Of a stretch of DNA of 64,000 nt, positions 26,359 to 35,904 are shown one piece after another. Position 1 is the first letter of the stretch, and each line of letters opens with the position of its first letter. The stretch spans positions 1 through 64,000 of the forward strand of contig NZ_CBVJ010000015.1 in assembly GCF_000513275.1 (NCBI RefSeq). The letters are read 5' to 3'. The notes under the pieces are model-generated. The model was given only the letters and a program-made list of their open reading frames with translations. It was not told where the DNA came from and did not search any database. Source of the DNA: Paenibacillus gorillae. GTDB taxonomy: Bacteria; Bacillota; Bacilli; Paenibacillales; Paenibacillaceae. The position numbers and the translations under genes are program-made.

Positions 26359-26511
26359 AGAAAGATTATATCGGCTTTGGCCATTTGGCTATAGCGGGAT
26401 TTATAAGTATTTTATGATAGGATTGAAAGTGATGGCTTGAATCATAGATAAGAGGATACGATCGGACTGAAACTGTTGATTTTATTGAACTCCCAATGTA
26501 TATAATAATGA

Positions 26512-26652
26512 GTGATTTTGCCGATTTGGACGGCTGCGACGCTGCTGACCATCGTCATCGTCCCATTTATCTATGAGCTGCTGTTCTTCTGGGCGTCGCA
26601 AAAGCAGCGCCGCGTTGTTCAGCAGTCACCGACTCCTCAATCGGTACATTAA
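26512..26652 (+). CDS. Possible 46-aa single-span membrane protein
   Basis: GTG-started frame with one membrane segment (LLTIVIVPFIYELLFFWA) and a basic, Gln-rich tail. No clear ribosome binding site. It ends just before a strong terminator, which favours a transcribed gene. Family not recognised. Confidence 0.35.
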   Translation: MILPIWTAATLLTIVIVPFIYELLFFWASQKQRRVVQQSPTPQSVH

Positions 26653-26664
26653 ATTGAAGTGAAT

Positions 26665-26715
26665 AATAAAGAAGCTGTTCCATGGCAATGATGCCTTGGA
26701 ACAGCTTCTTTATTT
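26665..26715. terminator. Bidirectional terminator
   Basis: AATAAAGAAGCTGTTCCA pairs perfectly with TGGAACAGCTTCTTTATT; serves both flanking genes. Confidence 0.9.
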
Positions 26716-26726
26716 GAACTCGCCAA

Positions 26727-27395
26727 TTAAGAACGCGCCAGCCGGTACAGCGGCATTAACGTCTCGAACGTTTCGGATGCAATCTGCAATAGCGCTTTGC
26801 CGTCGCTCAGCAGCGGGTCGCCGACAGGTATATGGCGGCCAATAAGCAGCTCCGCTTTTTGGACGTCACGGAAGCGAACGAGCGCTTTGCTCCAATCGTC
26901 TCTGGACATGCTTGCTACCGGAGTCGATTCCTTTTTCATATGATCAAGGGAAATTTCGAAGCTCTCAGGTACAGCGGCAATGACATCATCAAGCTGATTC
27001 AGATAGGCAGAGGCGATGTTTTTCTTGTTCGGCACTTCATAGATCAAGGCTAGCCATAGAAACAGATGATCGTCGAACAAGCCAAGCTGGAAATGCGGAT
27101 GCGCTTTGTAGCCGCGCTTATTGTCACAGATCGACATCCACGTATCCTTAGGCGGATTAACGGTGCGGCGGGCATGCTTGGCAATATGTAAAAACATCTC
27201 GTTGCCCGCATGCAGCGCAAGCTCCTGTGTCAGCCCTTCGCCGATGATTTGGAATTTTGGCCGGATTCTGTCCTGAATAGCAGCCATTCTTTCTTCTAGT
27301 CCTTCTATGTGAAAGACTTCGAAATCGGCTTGCTCGAAGCCGTGAAACGCCTCAGCGGCAGTGGCAGCAGTCGTTGGTGCAGTCATCAAGTCCAT
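26727..27395 (-). CDS. DUF1054 family protein (YktB-like)
   Basis: 222 aa. Conserved stretches: GFEQADFEVFHIEGLEERM, HIAKHARRTVNPPKDTW and YKAHPHFQLGLFDDHLFLW. Matches the Bacilli-specific DUF1054/YktB family in length and order; cytosolic, function unknown. The Thr/Ala-rich first 12 residues precede the family core. It lies 18 bases downstream of the response regulator gene and may be cotranscribed with it. Confidence 0.8.
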   Translation of the reverse strand: MDLMTAPTTAATAAEAFHGFEQADFEVFHIEGLEERMAAIQDRIRPKFQIIGEGLTQELALHAGNEMFLHIAKHARRTVNPPKDTWMSICDNKRGYKAHPHFQLGLFDDHLFLWLALIYEVPNKKNIASAYLNQLDDVIAAVPESFEISLDHMKKESTPVASMSRDDWSKALVRFRDVQKAELLIGRHIPVGDPLLSDGKALLQIASETFETLMPLYRLARS

Positions 27396-27413
27396 CTCCT
27401 TATGAACGGGCGT

Positions 27414-28082
27414 TTAGCCCGGAAGTTTTAAATAGAAAATTGCGATTTGCGTACGGTCCCGAAGCTCCAGCTTCCCCAATATTTCCGATATATAGTTTTT
27501 TACCGTGCCTTCACTGAAAAATAACGCAGCAGCGATCTCCTTATTGGACAGCCCGTCCGCAATATGGCGGACGATCTGCTGCTCTGTAGCTGTCAGGCCG
27601 TAGGCGTCCAGCTTACTGGATGAATCCGCTGGTGCCAGCGCAAGCTCTGCGGACGGAGGAGGCTGGCGGTCCAGCATGCCGGCCAGCTTGCGGGCAATAG
27701 CCGGATGGATGAGCAGCGATCCGTCATGAACGGTTTTGATGCCCGCGATGATTCGGCTCGGCGAGACATTTTTGAGCAAGTAGCCATTAGCTCCGTTGCG
27801 TATCGCTTGCGCGATGTATTCGTCATCGTCGAAGGTAGTGAGAATAAGCACGCAAGGCGGCTGGTCGAGCGCTTGCAGCAGCTTGGTGCCCTCTACGCCG
27901 TCGCATTCCGGCATCCGTATGTCCATCAGAACGACGTCTACCGGCGTATTTGCCGCAAATTCGGCTGCCTCACGACCGTTGCCGCAAGTTCCGGCTACCT
28001 CAAGCTCCGGATCTAAACCGAGAATAAGCATCATGCTTTCCCGGATAAAAGGATCGTCGTCGACGATCAGTACTTTAATCAT
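27414..28082 (-). CDS. NarL-type response regulator
   Basis: 222 aa. Receiver domain with acidic pair in IVDDDPF and phospho-acceptor Asp in VLMDIRMPE (about residue 54), conserved Thr (LTTFDDDEY) and Lys (YLLKNVSP). C-terminal LuxR-type helix-turn-helix LTATEQQIVRHIADGLSNKE, EGTVKNYISEIL. The gene starts within the stop of the kinase gene (ATGA), so the pair is coupled. By position it is expected to control the divergent ABC exporter, as LnrK does in B. subtilis. Confidence 0.9.
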   Translation of the reverse strand: MIKVLIVDDDPFIRESMMLILGLDPELEVAGTCGNGREAAEFAANTPVDVVLMDIRMPECDGVEGTKLLQALDQPPCVLILTTFDDDEYIAQAIRNGANGYLLKNVSPSRIIAGIKTVHDGSLLIHPAIARKLAGMLDRQPPPSAELALAPADSSSKLDAYGLTATEQQIVRHIADGLSNKEIAAALFFSEGTVKNYISEILGKLELRDRTQIAIFYLKLPG

Positions 28083-29254
28083 GGCTGCATATTCCTCTCC
28101 TGCGCAGTCTCGGCACGCCGGGCGGCATCACCGGTCAACGGAATAATCGTCGTAATCTCAAATCGCTTCTCCGTACGCCATTCCAGACGGCCTCCGATCA
28201 AAGCGATTCTCTCCTTCATCCCTCTGATGCCCAGTCCGGCCGCTACCGGCTCCCTCGGCAAAGCCCCATTGTTGGCTATCGTCAGCGCAACGCTTTTCCC
28301 GAGGAAATGCAGAGCAACTTCAACGACCGTCGCTCCGCCATGCCGTACCGCATTCGTAATGGCCTCCTGTGCATTCAAAAACAGAATCAGTTCGATGCTG
28401 GGATAGATCGGCTGCATATCGCCTTGTACCGTAAAGCCTACTTCTATCCCCAATGCTTCGCCGGAATCGGCGACAAGCCGGTCAAGCGCGTATCGCCGGG
28501 CATCGTTATCCTCGGGCGCAGCCAGTCTGCGCACGGTGCGGCGCATGCGTTCCATGCTGTCCTGCAGCTGGTCGCGAATTTGTCCGATCATCGTTTGTGC
28601 ACGAGGCGGGTCGGCGTCAAATAGCTGCATCGCGGCTTCGGACATCATTTTGACGCGAATAAGCCGGTGGCCGAGGTCATCATGGATATCCTTTGCAATC
28701 CGGTTTCGTTCTTCTAATTGAGCATATTGCTCGATCTGGGAAGCATAGTCGATCAAGCGCCGCCTGGCCGCTTCCAGCTCTTCATGGCTTAAGGCAAGCG
28801 CATCATACAAATGCTCCGTCTGGTGCTGCTTGGCGGCGTTGGCATTACCGATTGCAAGTATGCCTGCCGTCATGAGCCAGAGCAATAATATTGCAATTAT
28901 GACTTGGGGTTCCTCAGACTGCAGCGGCACGGCAAGCAGCACTCCGCCGCCGATCGTCCAAGCAAAAGCAATCCCTGCTGGCGGTTTGGCTGCAAACGCT
29001 CCGATTAGCGTTGCGAAAGGGAGCAGAAACAGAATGCCGTGATACGTGCTCGCCAGCCAGCTGAAGTAGAACAGCTCTGCCAGCAGCAGCGGCAAGGCTA
29101 TTCCCGGAAACAATTTTCCTGCACGGACGATGAGCAAGGCGATCAGCATATAAGCCGTGTAGCCGATATAGTCGCCCGGACCGATGCTGAGAATTGTGAC
29201 GATCGCAGGAACAGCAACGAGCAGGCTTCGAATTCGGTGCAGCAGATTCATCAT
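28079..29254 (-). CDS. Membrane histidine kinase, HisKA_3 type
   Basis: 391 aa. Five or six N-terminal membrane segments (residues 10-145), a coiled linker, the phospho-acceptor His in NRIAKDIHDDLGHRL (about residue 191), and a HATPase domain with EAITNAVRHGG and GLGIRGMKERIALIGG. This is the architecture of DesK/LnrJ-type sensors, which detect membrane state or membrane-active antibiotics through their transmembrane helices. There is no large extracellular sensor domain. Divergent from the exporter operon. Confidence 0.9.
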   Translation of the reverse strand: MMNLLHRIRSLLVAVPAIVTILSIGPGDYIGYTAYMLIALLIVRAGKLFPGIALPLLLAELFYFSWLASTYHGILFLLPFATLIGAFAAKPPAGIAFAWTIGGGVLLAVPLQSEEPQVIIAILLLWLMTAGILAIGNANAAKQHQTEHLYDALALSHEELEAARRRLIDYASQIEQYAQLEERNRIAKDIHDDLGHRLIRVKMMSEAAMQLFDADPPRAQTMIGQIRDQLQDSMERMRRTVRRLAAPEDNDARRYALDRLVADSGEALGIEVGFTVQGDMQPIYPSIELILFLNAQEAITNAVRHGGATVVEVALHFLGKSVALTIANNGALPREPVAAGLGIRGMKERIALIGGRLEWRTEKRFEITTIIPLTGDAARRAETAQERNMQP

Positions 29255-29462
29255 AGCGACAAGGCTCCCTGGTACTGGTTCTTTGCGGCATTCCGGTGCA
29301 TGCCGGCAAGCCCGCTTATGGTTGCATTATAGCATTAACCGATTGCCGGAGTAAGCCAAGGTGACTTTTGTCATCTGCAGAAGATGACTTTGTAGACCTG
29401 TATTGCGAAGCTTTACCTTATACAATGATAACAAATGAAGCAACCGGAAGGATGAAGATAAT

Positions 29463-30407
29463 ATGAATTTTGTGAAGTTCCGCGATGTAGTGAAAAAATA
29501 CGATACGACGCTGACTGTCAACCACCTGACGTTCGATATCGCCGAAGGCGAAGTGTTCGGATTGCTTGGCCCGAACGGAGCGGGTAAGAGCACGACGATT
29601 GAAATGCTTGCTGGTCTGCTGGAGATGAACGGCGGCGATATTACAGTAGACGGATTTTCGATTCGCAAACAGCCGCTTGAAGTAAAGAAGAGAATCGGAA
29701 TCGTACCGCAAGAGCTGGCGATCTACGAAGGTTTGTCGGCGAGAGACAACGTTACCTTTTTCGCCAGACTGTATGGCCTGTCCGGCAAGCTGCTGAAGGA
29801 ACGGGTCGACGAGGCGCTGCGCTTTGTCGGGCTGCTGGAGCGGGCTAAGGATTTGCCCTCCACGTTCTCGGGCGGCATGAAACGGCGTCTTAACATTGCT
29901 TGCGCTATCATGCACCGTCCAAAGCTAATTGTTATGGATGAGCCGACGGTTGGCATCGATCCGCAATCACGTAATCATATTTTGGAATCGGTAAGGGAAC
30001 TCAATCGGCTAGGCTCTACGATCATCTATACAAGCCACTATATGGAGGAAATCGAAGCGCTTTGCTCCAGAATCGGCATTATGGATGAAGGCAAGTTAAT
30101 TGCAATCGGTACGAAGGAGCAGTTGAAGAAGCAGTCCGGTCAAGAGGAGCGGCTCGTATTTGAAGTCGAGCGATCAAACGCTCAGGCGCTTTCCGAAATG
30201 ACAGAGCATCTTGCGGTGAAACGGTGCGAGGAGCAAGCGGAGGACAAAACGATTGAAGTTGTCGTTAAAGATTCGCCGTCCGTCCTGCAGGATTTACTCT
30301 TTATTTTACAAAAGCACGGTATTGGTTTGCGTAAAATAACGCGCGTCGAACCGAACCTCGAAACGCTGTTTTTACAAATGACCGGGCGCAAGCTGCGCGA
30401 CGAATAG
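29463..30407 (+). CDS. ABC transporter ATPase, LnrL-like
   Basis: 314 aa, ATG after GGAAGGATGA. Walker A GPNGAGKST, signature TFSGGMKRRLN, Walker B KLIVMDEPTVGID, switch His in IIYTSHYMEE. A C-terminal extension of about 90 residues is typical of drug-exporting ABC-2 systems. First gene of a three-gene exporter operon next to a two-component system, the layout of the linearmycin-resistance locus lnrJK-lnrLMN (yfiJKLMN). Specificity is inferred from layout only. Confidence 0.9.
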   Translation: MNFVKFRDVVKKYDTTLTVNHLTFDIAEGEVFGLLGPNGAGKSTTIEMLAGLLEMNGGDITVDGFSIRKQPLEVKKRIGIVPQELAIYEGLSARDNVTFFARLYGLSGKLLKERVDEALRFVGLLERAKDLPSTFSGGMKRRLNIACAIMHRPKLIVMDEPTVGIDPQSRNHILESVRELNRLGSTIIYTSHYMEEIEALCSRIGIMDEGKLIAIGTKEQLKKQSGQEERLVFEVERSNAQALSEMTEHLAVKRCEEQAEDKTIEVVVKDSPSVLQDLLFILQKHGIGLRKITRVEPNLETLFLQMTGRKLRDE

Positions 30408-30418
30408 GGGGATGCGAA

Positions 30419-31594
30419 ATGCGGATATGGTGGACGACGGTCTATTACGAGATCATTAAATACAGCAAAATGCGCTCGATGCTGCTTCTGCTGACGGGGC
30501 TTCCGCTTGTGCTGATTTTTCTGCTCGGGAATGCTTTCAATCAAGAATTAAAGCCTGCTAAAGTGGCGGTTTACATTAGCGATCAAGGAGAGCTGCGATC
30601 CGGTATTGAATCATTCTGGAAGGATCCGTCGATTCAAACTTATATGGAAACGTTAAGCGCAGCATCGGAGACGGAAGTGAAAGATCTGGTGCGAGAGGGA
30701 ACGGCGGACTACGGCGTAGTTGTGCCGGCCGATTACTCCAGCCGGATATTAATGGGTCAGAGTGCCGAATGGAAAGCTTATCCCGGCCGGTATGAGGAGC
30801 GCAATATCGCAGCTAGAGCGGTTATCGATTCCTATATGTCCAACACCAATTTAAAGCTGGCGGCGATGGAGACGCTGGGCGCTGCTTACTCGTCTTCGCC
30901 TGCAGCATCGTCTAGTGATGAAACGGCCAGACCGGGAGAGGCGGTCTTTCGTGTCGGCAACGTATCGGGCGGCAAGGAAGACGTATTCAAATCGGTGTCG
31001 GCCGTTCAATATTACGCCGCCGCCTATCTAATTATGTTTCTATTGTATGGCGGCATGTCCGCAACGCTGTCGCTTATGAATCAGCGGAGCCGGGGAACAC
31101 TCCAGCGCATTTACGCCGTTCCTGGCGCTTTCCGCAAAGCGGTTGCAGGCATACTCACCGGCGCGTTGGCGTTGGCTGGTCTGCAAGCTATCGTCATTAT
31201 TGGATTTTCTGCTGTCGTATATGACGTCGATTGGGGCGGGCGAGTAGGATGGATTGCCTTGACCTGTCTGTTGACGGCGATTGCCGGCACGGGATTGGCC
31301 GTTACCTTGGGTTCATTGGTCGGTTCAACGAAATCTCTGCAAACATTGTTTGGCATCGTCGTATTCGTGATGACGTTTCTAAGCGGAGGGATGGTTCCTA
31401 ATATTGAACAGATGGTTGGCGGAGCGGGCAAATATACGCTTAACTATTGGGCTAACGAGGTGCTTCGGACGATTATGTACGAGAATGATCCTTCGAAGAT
31501 TTGGAGCGGAATTGGAATTTTGGCTGCAATCGCCTTCTGCTTGGCATTAATTGGAGCTGTTAGACTGCCAAAGGTGGTGAAAAAACATGCGTAA
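30419..31594 (+). CDS. ABC-2 type permease, LnrM-like
   Basis: 391 aa. One N-terminal membrane helix (residues 20-40), a large extracytoplasmic domain of about 170 residues, then five C-terminal helices including VVFVMTFLSGGMVPNIEQM. It follows the ATPase gene by 11 bases and overlaps the next permease by 8 bases, so the two permeases probably form a heterodimer with the ATPase. Substrate inferred to be a lipophilic antibiotic or lipid. Confidence 0.85.
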   Translation: MRIWWTTVYYEIIKYSKMRSMLLLLTGLPLVLIFLLGNAFNQELKPAKVAVYISDQGELRSGIESFWKDPSIQTYMETLSAASETEVKDLVREGTADYGVVVPADYSSRILMGQSAEWKAYPGRYEERNIAARAVIDSYMSNTNLKLAAMETLGAAYSSSPAASSSDETARPGEAVFRVGNVSGGKEDVFKSVSAVQYYAAAYLIMFLLYGGMSATLSLMNQRSRGTLQRIYAVPGAFRKAVAGILTGALALAGLQAIVIIGFSAVVYDVDWGGRVGWIALTCLLTAIAGTGLAVTLGSLVGSTKSLQTLFGIVVFVMTFLSGGMVPNIEQMVGGAGKYTLNYWANEVLRTIMYENDPSKIWSGIGILAAIAFCLALIGAVRLPKVVKKHA

Positions 31595-32738
31595 AATCTT
31601 AGTTATTGCTTTTCACCTCATTCGCCGTACGATGGGGACGAAAAGAGGTTTTTTACTCAATATTCTTATACCAGCCATCGCGCTGTCTTTAATCGCTGGA
31701 TTATTCTCTAACTTGTCCGACAGCAAGCCAATCGTGCAAGTTTCTAATCAGGATCAAGGCATGATGGGGGGCTATGTGGAAAAGTCACTTCAGCAAAATG
31801 GAAGCTATGAAATTGTGGAAGCGCCGAATGCCACGGAGCAGGAGATGATGGATGCCATTCAAGCGGGGAAAGCCCATGCATCTGTTCTGATTCCGGTGGA
31901 TTTCACCTCGAAGCTGCTGGCCGGTGAAACACCGCAAGCCTCCATCTATCGAATGGGCGAACAGCTGTGGAGTGCCTCGCTCACCGAGGAGCTGCAAAGT
32001 GAGGCAAGGAAGCTGGCAGCAGCGGCCATGATGGTTGAAAACACGAGTGGCGAGCAGCAAGCAACATTATTGGCCTCGATCCTCGATAAGGAAGGAGAGG
32101 GCAAAGCTTCTGTCCGCGAAGAAACGATGAGATTAGGGCAGGCTGTTGCCCGTCCCGAAGTGATTGGCATTATGATCATGTTCGTTATGCTGCTTGTCAG
32201 CCGTTCTATCGGCTACGTGATGGAAGACCGGGAACAGCGGACGATGGCGAGAATGTATGCAGCCCCCCTCCGGGCGCTGGACATCGCCTTTGGCAATTTC
32301 GCAGGCAGTATGCTGCTAGGTACATTCCAGCTTCTCATCGTGTTCGGCATGTCGCATTTCATCTTCGGATTTATGTCGGGCGTTCCCTTCGGTCCGTTGT
32401 TTCTCGTACTGGAATGTTTCCTGTTTGCAGCTGTCGGTATGGCTACGCTAATAGGCGGATTGGTGAAAAATAGCGTTCAGCTTGGCCAAATCAACAATTT
32501 GTTCATTACCCCTACATGCATGATCGGCGGCTGCTTCTGGCCGTTGTCGATGATGCCGGACTTTATGCAAAAGCTGGCTAATTTCACACCGCAAAAATGG
32601 GCCATACAAGCGTTCGACCGCCTAAGTGCAGGCGGAACGGTCAGCGACGTGCTGCTCCAGCTTGGCATTCTGCTGTTGTTTGCTCTTGTGCTCACTGCGT
32701 TTGGGGCAACTGTACTTCGCCCGAATCGTACGAACTAG
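31587..32738 (+). CDS. ABC-2 type permease, LnrN-like
   Basis: 383 aa, same topology as the upstream permease: one N-terminal helix, an extracytoplasmic domain (residues 45-190), five C-terminal helices with GGCFWPLSMMPDFMQKLANF. The start overlaps the previous stop region. Last gene of the exporter operon. No clear terminator was found in the 80 bases before the T-box leader. Confidence 0.85.
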   Translation: MRKILVIAFHLIRRTMGTKRGFLLNILIPAIALSLIAGLFSNLSDSKPIVQVSNQDQGMMGGYVEKSLQQNGSYEIVEAPNATEQEMMDAIQAGKAHASVLIPVDFTSKLLAGETPQASIYRMGEQLWSASLTEELQSEARKLAAAAMMVENTSGEQQATLLASILDKEGEGKASVREETMRLGQAVARPEVIGIMIMFVMLLVSRSIGYVMEDREQRTMARMYAAPLRALDIAFGNFAGSMLLGTFQLLIVFGMSHFIFGFMSGVPFGPLFLVLECFLFAAVGMATLIGGLVKNSVQLGQINNLFITPTCMIGGCFWPLSMMPDFMQKLANFTPQKWAIQAFDRLSAGGTVSDVLLQLGILLLFALVLTAFGATVLRPNRTN

Positions 32739-32817
32739 ATTCAAGAGATGCCGGCCATTTCATAAAAGATTGAATTTTATAACAATTCCTTGACTTGCAT
32801 ATGGTTAATGCTGTAAA

Positions 32818-33118
32818 TTGGTCAAAAGCTTAACACATCGACCATTATGATAACAGCGTTGACCAAGGATATAACCTCCATTCGCGTCCGTCACAGAGAG
32901 GAAGCCACCGGCTGAAAGCTTCCATGTGCGAATGGAGCGTTGCCCTGCCTTGCGAGCTGCTTGGCTGCAGCAATGCGGCGGAGCCGGGACGGACATGGAT
33001 CCGCCCCGTTACCTAAACAAGAGCAGTCCCCGTCCCGGTCGTATGTCCGGTTCTGGAGACAGCTGCATAAGGGTGGTACCACGAGCGCATTCGTCCCTTA
33101 CGAATGCGCTCTTTTTTA
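32818..33118 (+). promoter_or_regulatory. T-box riboswitch leader of proS
   Basis: A 300-base leader with the conserved T-box AAGGGTGGTACCACG (33069-33083) overlapping an intrinsic terminator (33083-33094 with 33100-33111, then T run). Upstream are CTCCATTCGC/GCGAATGGAG (about 32875-32945) enclosing AGAGAGGAAGC and a GGCTG loop, as in Stem I. TTGACT with TGTAAA 16 bases later near 32,792-32,819 is a possible promoter. Uncharged tRNA-Pro is expected to promote antitermination; I could not fix the specifier codon by eye. Confidence 0.9.
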
Positions 33119-33147
33119 TTTTAAACCAAAGCAGGAGGAATTTTGCC

Positions 33148-34887
33148 ATGAAACAATCCCAATTATGGATGCCTACGCTGCGTGAAGCGCCTGCGGATGC
33201 TGAGGCGGTCAGCCACCAGCTGCTGCTGCGAGCAGGCATTGTCCGCCAGCTTGCCGCAGGCATCTACACGTATTTGCCGCTTGGGCGGCGGATATTAAGA
33301 AAACTGGAGCACATCGTGCGCGAAGGAATGGATCAAGCCGGTGCTCAAGAGCTGCTGCTTCCTGCTATGCAGCCGGCAGAGCTGTGGCAGGAATCGGGAC
33401 GTTACGACAAATACGGGCCGGAGCTGGTCCGGCTGAAGGATCGGCAGGGACGTGAATTTGCTCTCGGGCCGACACATGAAGAAGTCATAACAGCGCTCAT
33501 ACGGAATGAGCTGCATTCCTACCGGCAAATGCCAGTGACGCTATATCAGATCCAGACGAAATTCCGCGACGAGAAGCGTCCCCGCTACGGATTGCTGCGG
33601 GGCCGTGAATTTCTAATGAAGGATGCTTATTCCTTCGATGCGGATCTGGAAGGGTTAGATCGCAGTTATCGGCGCATGTACGATGCTTACAGCCGGATTT
33701 TCAGTCAGATCGGATTGAAATTCCGTGCGGTTGAAGCAGATCCGGGTACGATTGGCGGTGATGGCGGCACCCATGAATTTATGGCTTTGGCGGATATCGG
33801 GGAGGATACGATTGTTGTATGCGATCAGTGCGATTATGCAGCCAATTTAGAAAAAGCAGAGTTCAGGCGAGAAGCAGCTGCCTGGACCGGGCAACAGCAG
33901 CAAATGCGGGCAACGGAGCCGGAGAAGCTGCATACACCTTCCATTCGGAGCATTGATGCACTTGTTCAAGCACTTGGCTGTGGTGCAGCCGACATTATAA
34001 AGACGATCATTTATTTGGCGGACGGGGCTCCGCTAGCCGTATTGGTCAGAGGGGATCACGAGGTTAATGAGCTAAAGCTTCAGTATGCACTGTCGATTAC
34101 CGAGCTCCATCTGGCTGATGCCGATACGGTGACAAGGACAACAGGAGCAGCCATCGGATTTGCAGGTCCAGCCGGATTGCCGATTGCTGTGGCTGTCGCT
34201 GTTGATGCTGCTGTCGCCGATATGCCGGTTGGAATCACAGGGGCGAATGAAACGGACTATCACTGGAGCGGCATCCGGCCGGGCATTGACTTCAAGCTTG
34301 GCATTCGCGGCGACTTCCGGAATGCCGCCGAAGGCGATGGCTGTCCGCGCTGCCAGACTGGACAGCTTGTGTTCCGCCGCGGCATTGAAGTCGGGCAAGT
34401 GTTCAAGCTTGGAACGAAATACAGTGAAAGGCTGAACGCCCGTTTCATCGATGCGGCCGGCAAAGAGCAGCCGTTTATTATGGGATGTTATGGTATCGGA
34501 ATTTCCCGCCTGCTCTCCGCTGTTGTGGAGCAGCATCATGACGCCGGGGGCATCAGATGGCCGCAAGCGATAGCGCCGTACCAGGTTCATATCGTACCGG
34601 TGTCCATGAGGGATCAGCATCAGGTGGAAACGGCTGAACAACTGTATGCCAAGCTGTCGGCGAGTGGCATGGAGGTGCTGCTCGACGACCGGGATGAGCG
34701 TCCGGGTGTGAAATTCAAAGATTCCGATCTGATCGGCATTCCGCTAAGAATTGTCGTTGGGAAAGCTGCTGCGGAAGGCAAAGTGGAGCTGAAATGGCGG
34801 GAGTCGGGAGAGTCACAAGTGGTCTCGCTTGACGAGGCATGCGCTATCGCAGCCGGCAAGAAGCAGGAGCGGGACAACTGCCTATAA
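33148..34887 (+). CDS. proS: Prolyl-tRNA synthetase
   Basis: 579 aa, the bacterial-type enzyme with an inserted editing domain. ATG at 33148 follows AGGAGG. Motif 2 region TKFRDEKRPRYGLLRGREFL, TIGGDGGTHEF, the editing (INS/YbaK-like) domain at about residues 235-385, motif 3 near MGCYGIGISRL, and an anticodon-binding domain at the end. Charges tRNA-Pro; editing removes mischarged Ala. Regulated by the T-box in front. A T-box-controlled copy separated from other translation genes may be a second, starvation-induced synthetase. Confidence 0.95.
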   Translation: MKQSQLWMPTLREAPADAEAVSHQLLLRAGIVRQLAAGIYTYLPLGRRILRKLEHIVREGMDQAGAQELLLPAMQPAELWQESGRYDKYGPELVRLKDRQGREFALGPTHEEVITALIRNELHSYRQMPVTLYQIQTKFRDEKRPRYGLLRGREFLMKDAYSFDADLEGLDRSYRRMYDAYSRIFSQIGLKFRAVEADPGTIGGDGGTHEFMALADIGEDTIVVCDQCDYAANLEKAEFRREAAAWTGQQQQMRATEPEKLHTPSIRSIDALVQALGCGAADIIKTIIYLADGAPLAVLVRGDHEVNELKLQYALSITELHLADADTVTRTTGAAIGFAGPAGLPIAVAVAVDAAVADMPVGITGANETDYHWSGIRPGIDFKLGIRGDFRNAAEGDGCPRCQTGQLVFRRGIEVGQVFKLGTKYSERLNARFIDAAGKEQPFIMGCYGIGISRLLSAVVEQHHDAGGIRWPQAIAPYQVHIVPVSMRDQHQVETAEQLYAKLSASGMEVLLDDRDERPGVKFKDSDLIGIPLRIVVGKAAAEGKVELKWRESGESQVVSLDEACAIAAGKKQERDNCL

Positions 34888-34903
34888 ATATTCATTGAAA
34901 TGG

Positions 34904-34947
34904 GGACAAGGTCTGGCTGAATAAGCGGGCTTTGTCCTATTTTTTTA
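34904..34947 (+). terminator. proS terminator
   Basis: GGACAAG pairs with CTTTGTCC with a weak middle, then seven T. Confidence 0.7.
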
Positions 34948-35075
34948 AGTTTTGGCAAGCTTAAGCTGAAAATTAGTCAATAATCCAAGTTGCCATAACA
35001 TAAGATGAAGTATAAGATAGTGATAAGAACAAATTGTCAGAACATTTCGTCAAATGATCAAAGGGAGGGATTGCC

Positions 35076-35672
35076 GTGAATAAGAGCTACGAAGTCGAAT
35101 ATTGTAATTTGGAGCTGCGATTTGACCGCCGGCAAATCCAAAACCTCATCCGTGATCTCATTCAGGAAGGGTACTCCTTGTATTGGAGCGAGACGGAGGG
35201 GCAGTTTTTAATTTCCATTCGTACCGGCCGAAAGCTCGTCAAGCTTCGGTTTCAGCGAATGAAAAGCCGCTACAAAATTGTCGGTGATTATATTATTAAA
35301 GACGAGAAGCTGTCGGAGCTGCTGGAAAAGCTGATTAACGACTCACGTGGACATGCGGTGGTCAAGCGGATCAAAGATCGTCAAATCGTCATAGAGAACA
35401 TTATGTTCGGCGAGATCATACGACTTGTGGAGGTGTCCGGTATGGAGCATCGAATTGTTTATCAGAAGAAGCCTTTCGTTACAATAGAAGAAATGATTAA
35501 GGCGTTTCAGTCGAAAAGAGCAGAGGAGCGCGCAGCCGTGCTGCGTTACGAGCTCGATTATGAACTGTCGGTGCTGTATGACGCGCTCCAGGACAACAAT
35601 GAGCAAACGATTGCAGATTCGAAGGAGAAGCTGGCGCTGCTTCGTTCGGAGATGCTGCAGCTTGAACTTTGA
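35076..35672 (+). CDS. Conserved protein of unknown function
   Basis: 198 aa. Annotated relatives occur in Paenibacillus but carry no function. Alpha/beta N-terminal half (LELRFDRRQIQNLIRDLIQE, LKLRFQRMKSRYKIVGDYII) and a helical, acidic C-terminal third with coiled-coil character (RAEERAAVLRYELDYELSV). No membrane segment. GGGAGGGA precedes the start. Monocistronic with its own terminator. Confidence 0.7.
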   Translation: MNKSYEVEYCNLELRFDRRQIQNLIRDLIQEGYSLYWSETEGQFLISIRTGRKLVKLRFQRMKSRYKIVGDYIIKDEKLSELLEKLINDSRGHAVVKRIKDRQIVIENIMFGEIIRLVEVSGMEHRIVYQKKPFVTIEEMIKAFQSKRAEERAAVLRYELDYELSVLYDALQDNNEQTIADSKEKLALLRSEMLQLEL

Positions 35673-35687
35673 CCCCCGTTTTTTAGG

Positions 35688-35721
35688 CGGAAGCGGAATG
35701 AATTCGCTTCCGTCTTTTTTG
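35688..35721 (+). terminator. Intrinsic terminator
   Basis: CGGAAGCG pairs with CGCTTCCG followed by six T. The remaining spacer to 35,904 holds no gene. Confidence 0.8.
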
Positions 35722-35904
35722 TTGCCTTTTATGATGATTTTCGAATGAAAGGGAATGATGAAGTGGGATTGGTTCTGAATGGGAGGCGCCAGGAACGACA
35801 AAATGTGCGTAAATAGTTTTCTTCTCGGTCTAAAAAGAGTAATATAGAGCTATTGATCACCATTTGATCACCAAAATTTTATAGAGAAGGATGGAACAAA
35901 CCAG

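Noticed and set aside
32940-33185. Frames upstream of the proS ATG, including extension of proS to 32,926
   Set aside because: They run through the T-box leader and terminator; the strong AGGAGG and the family start are at 33,148.
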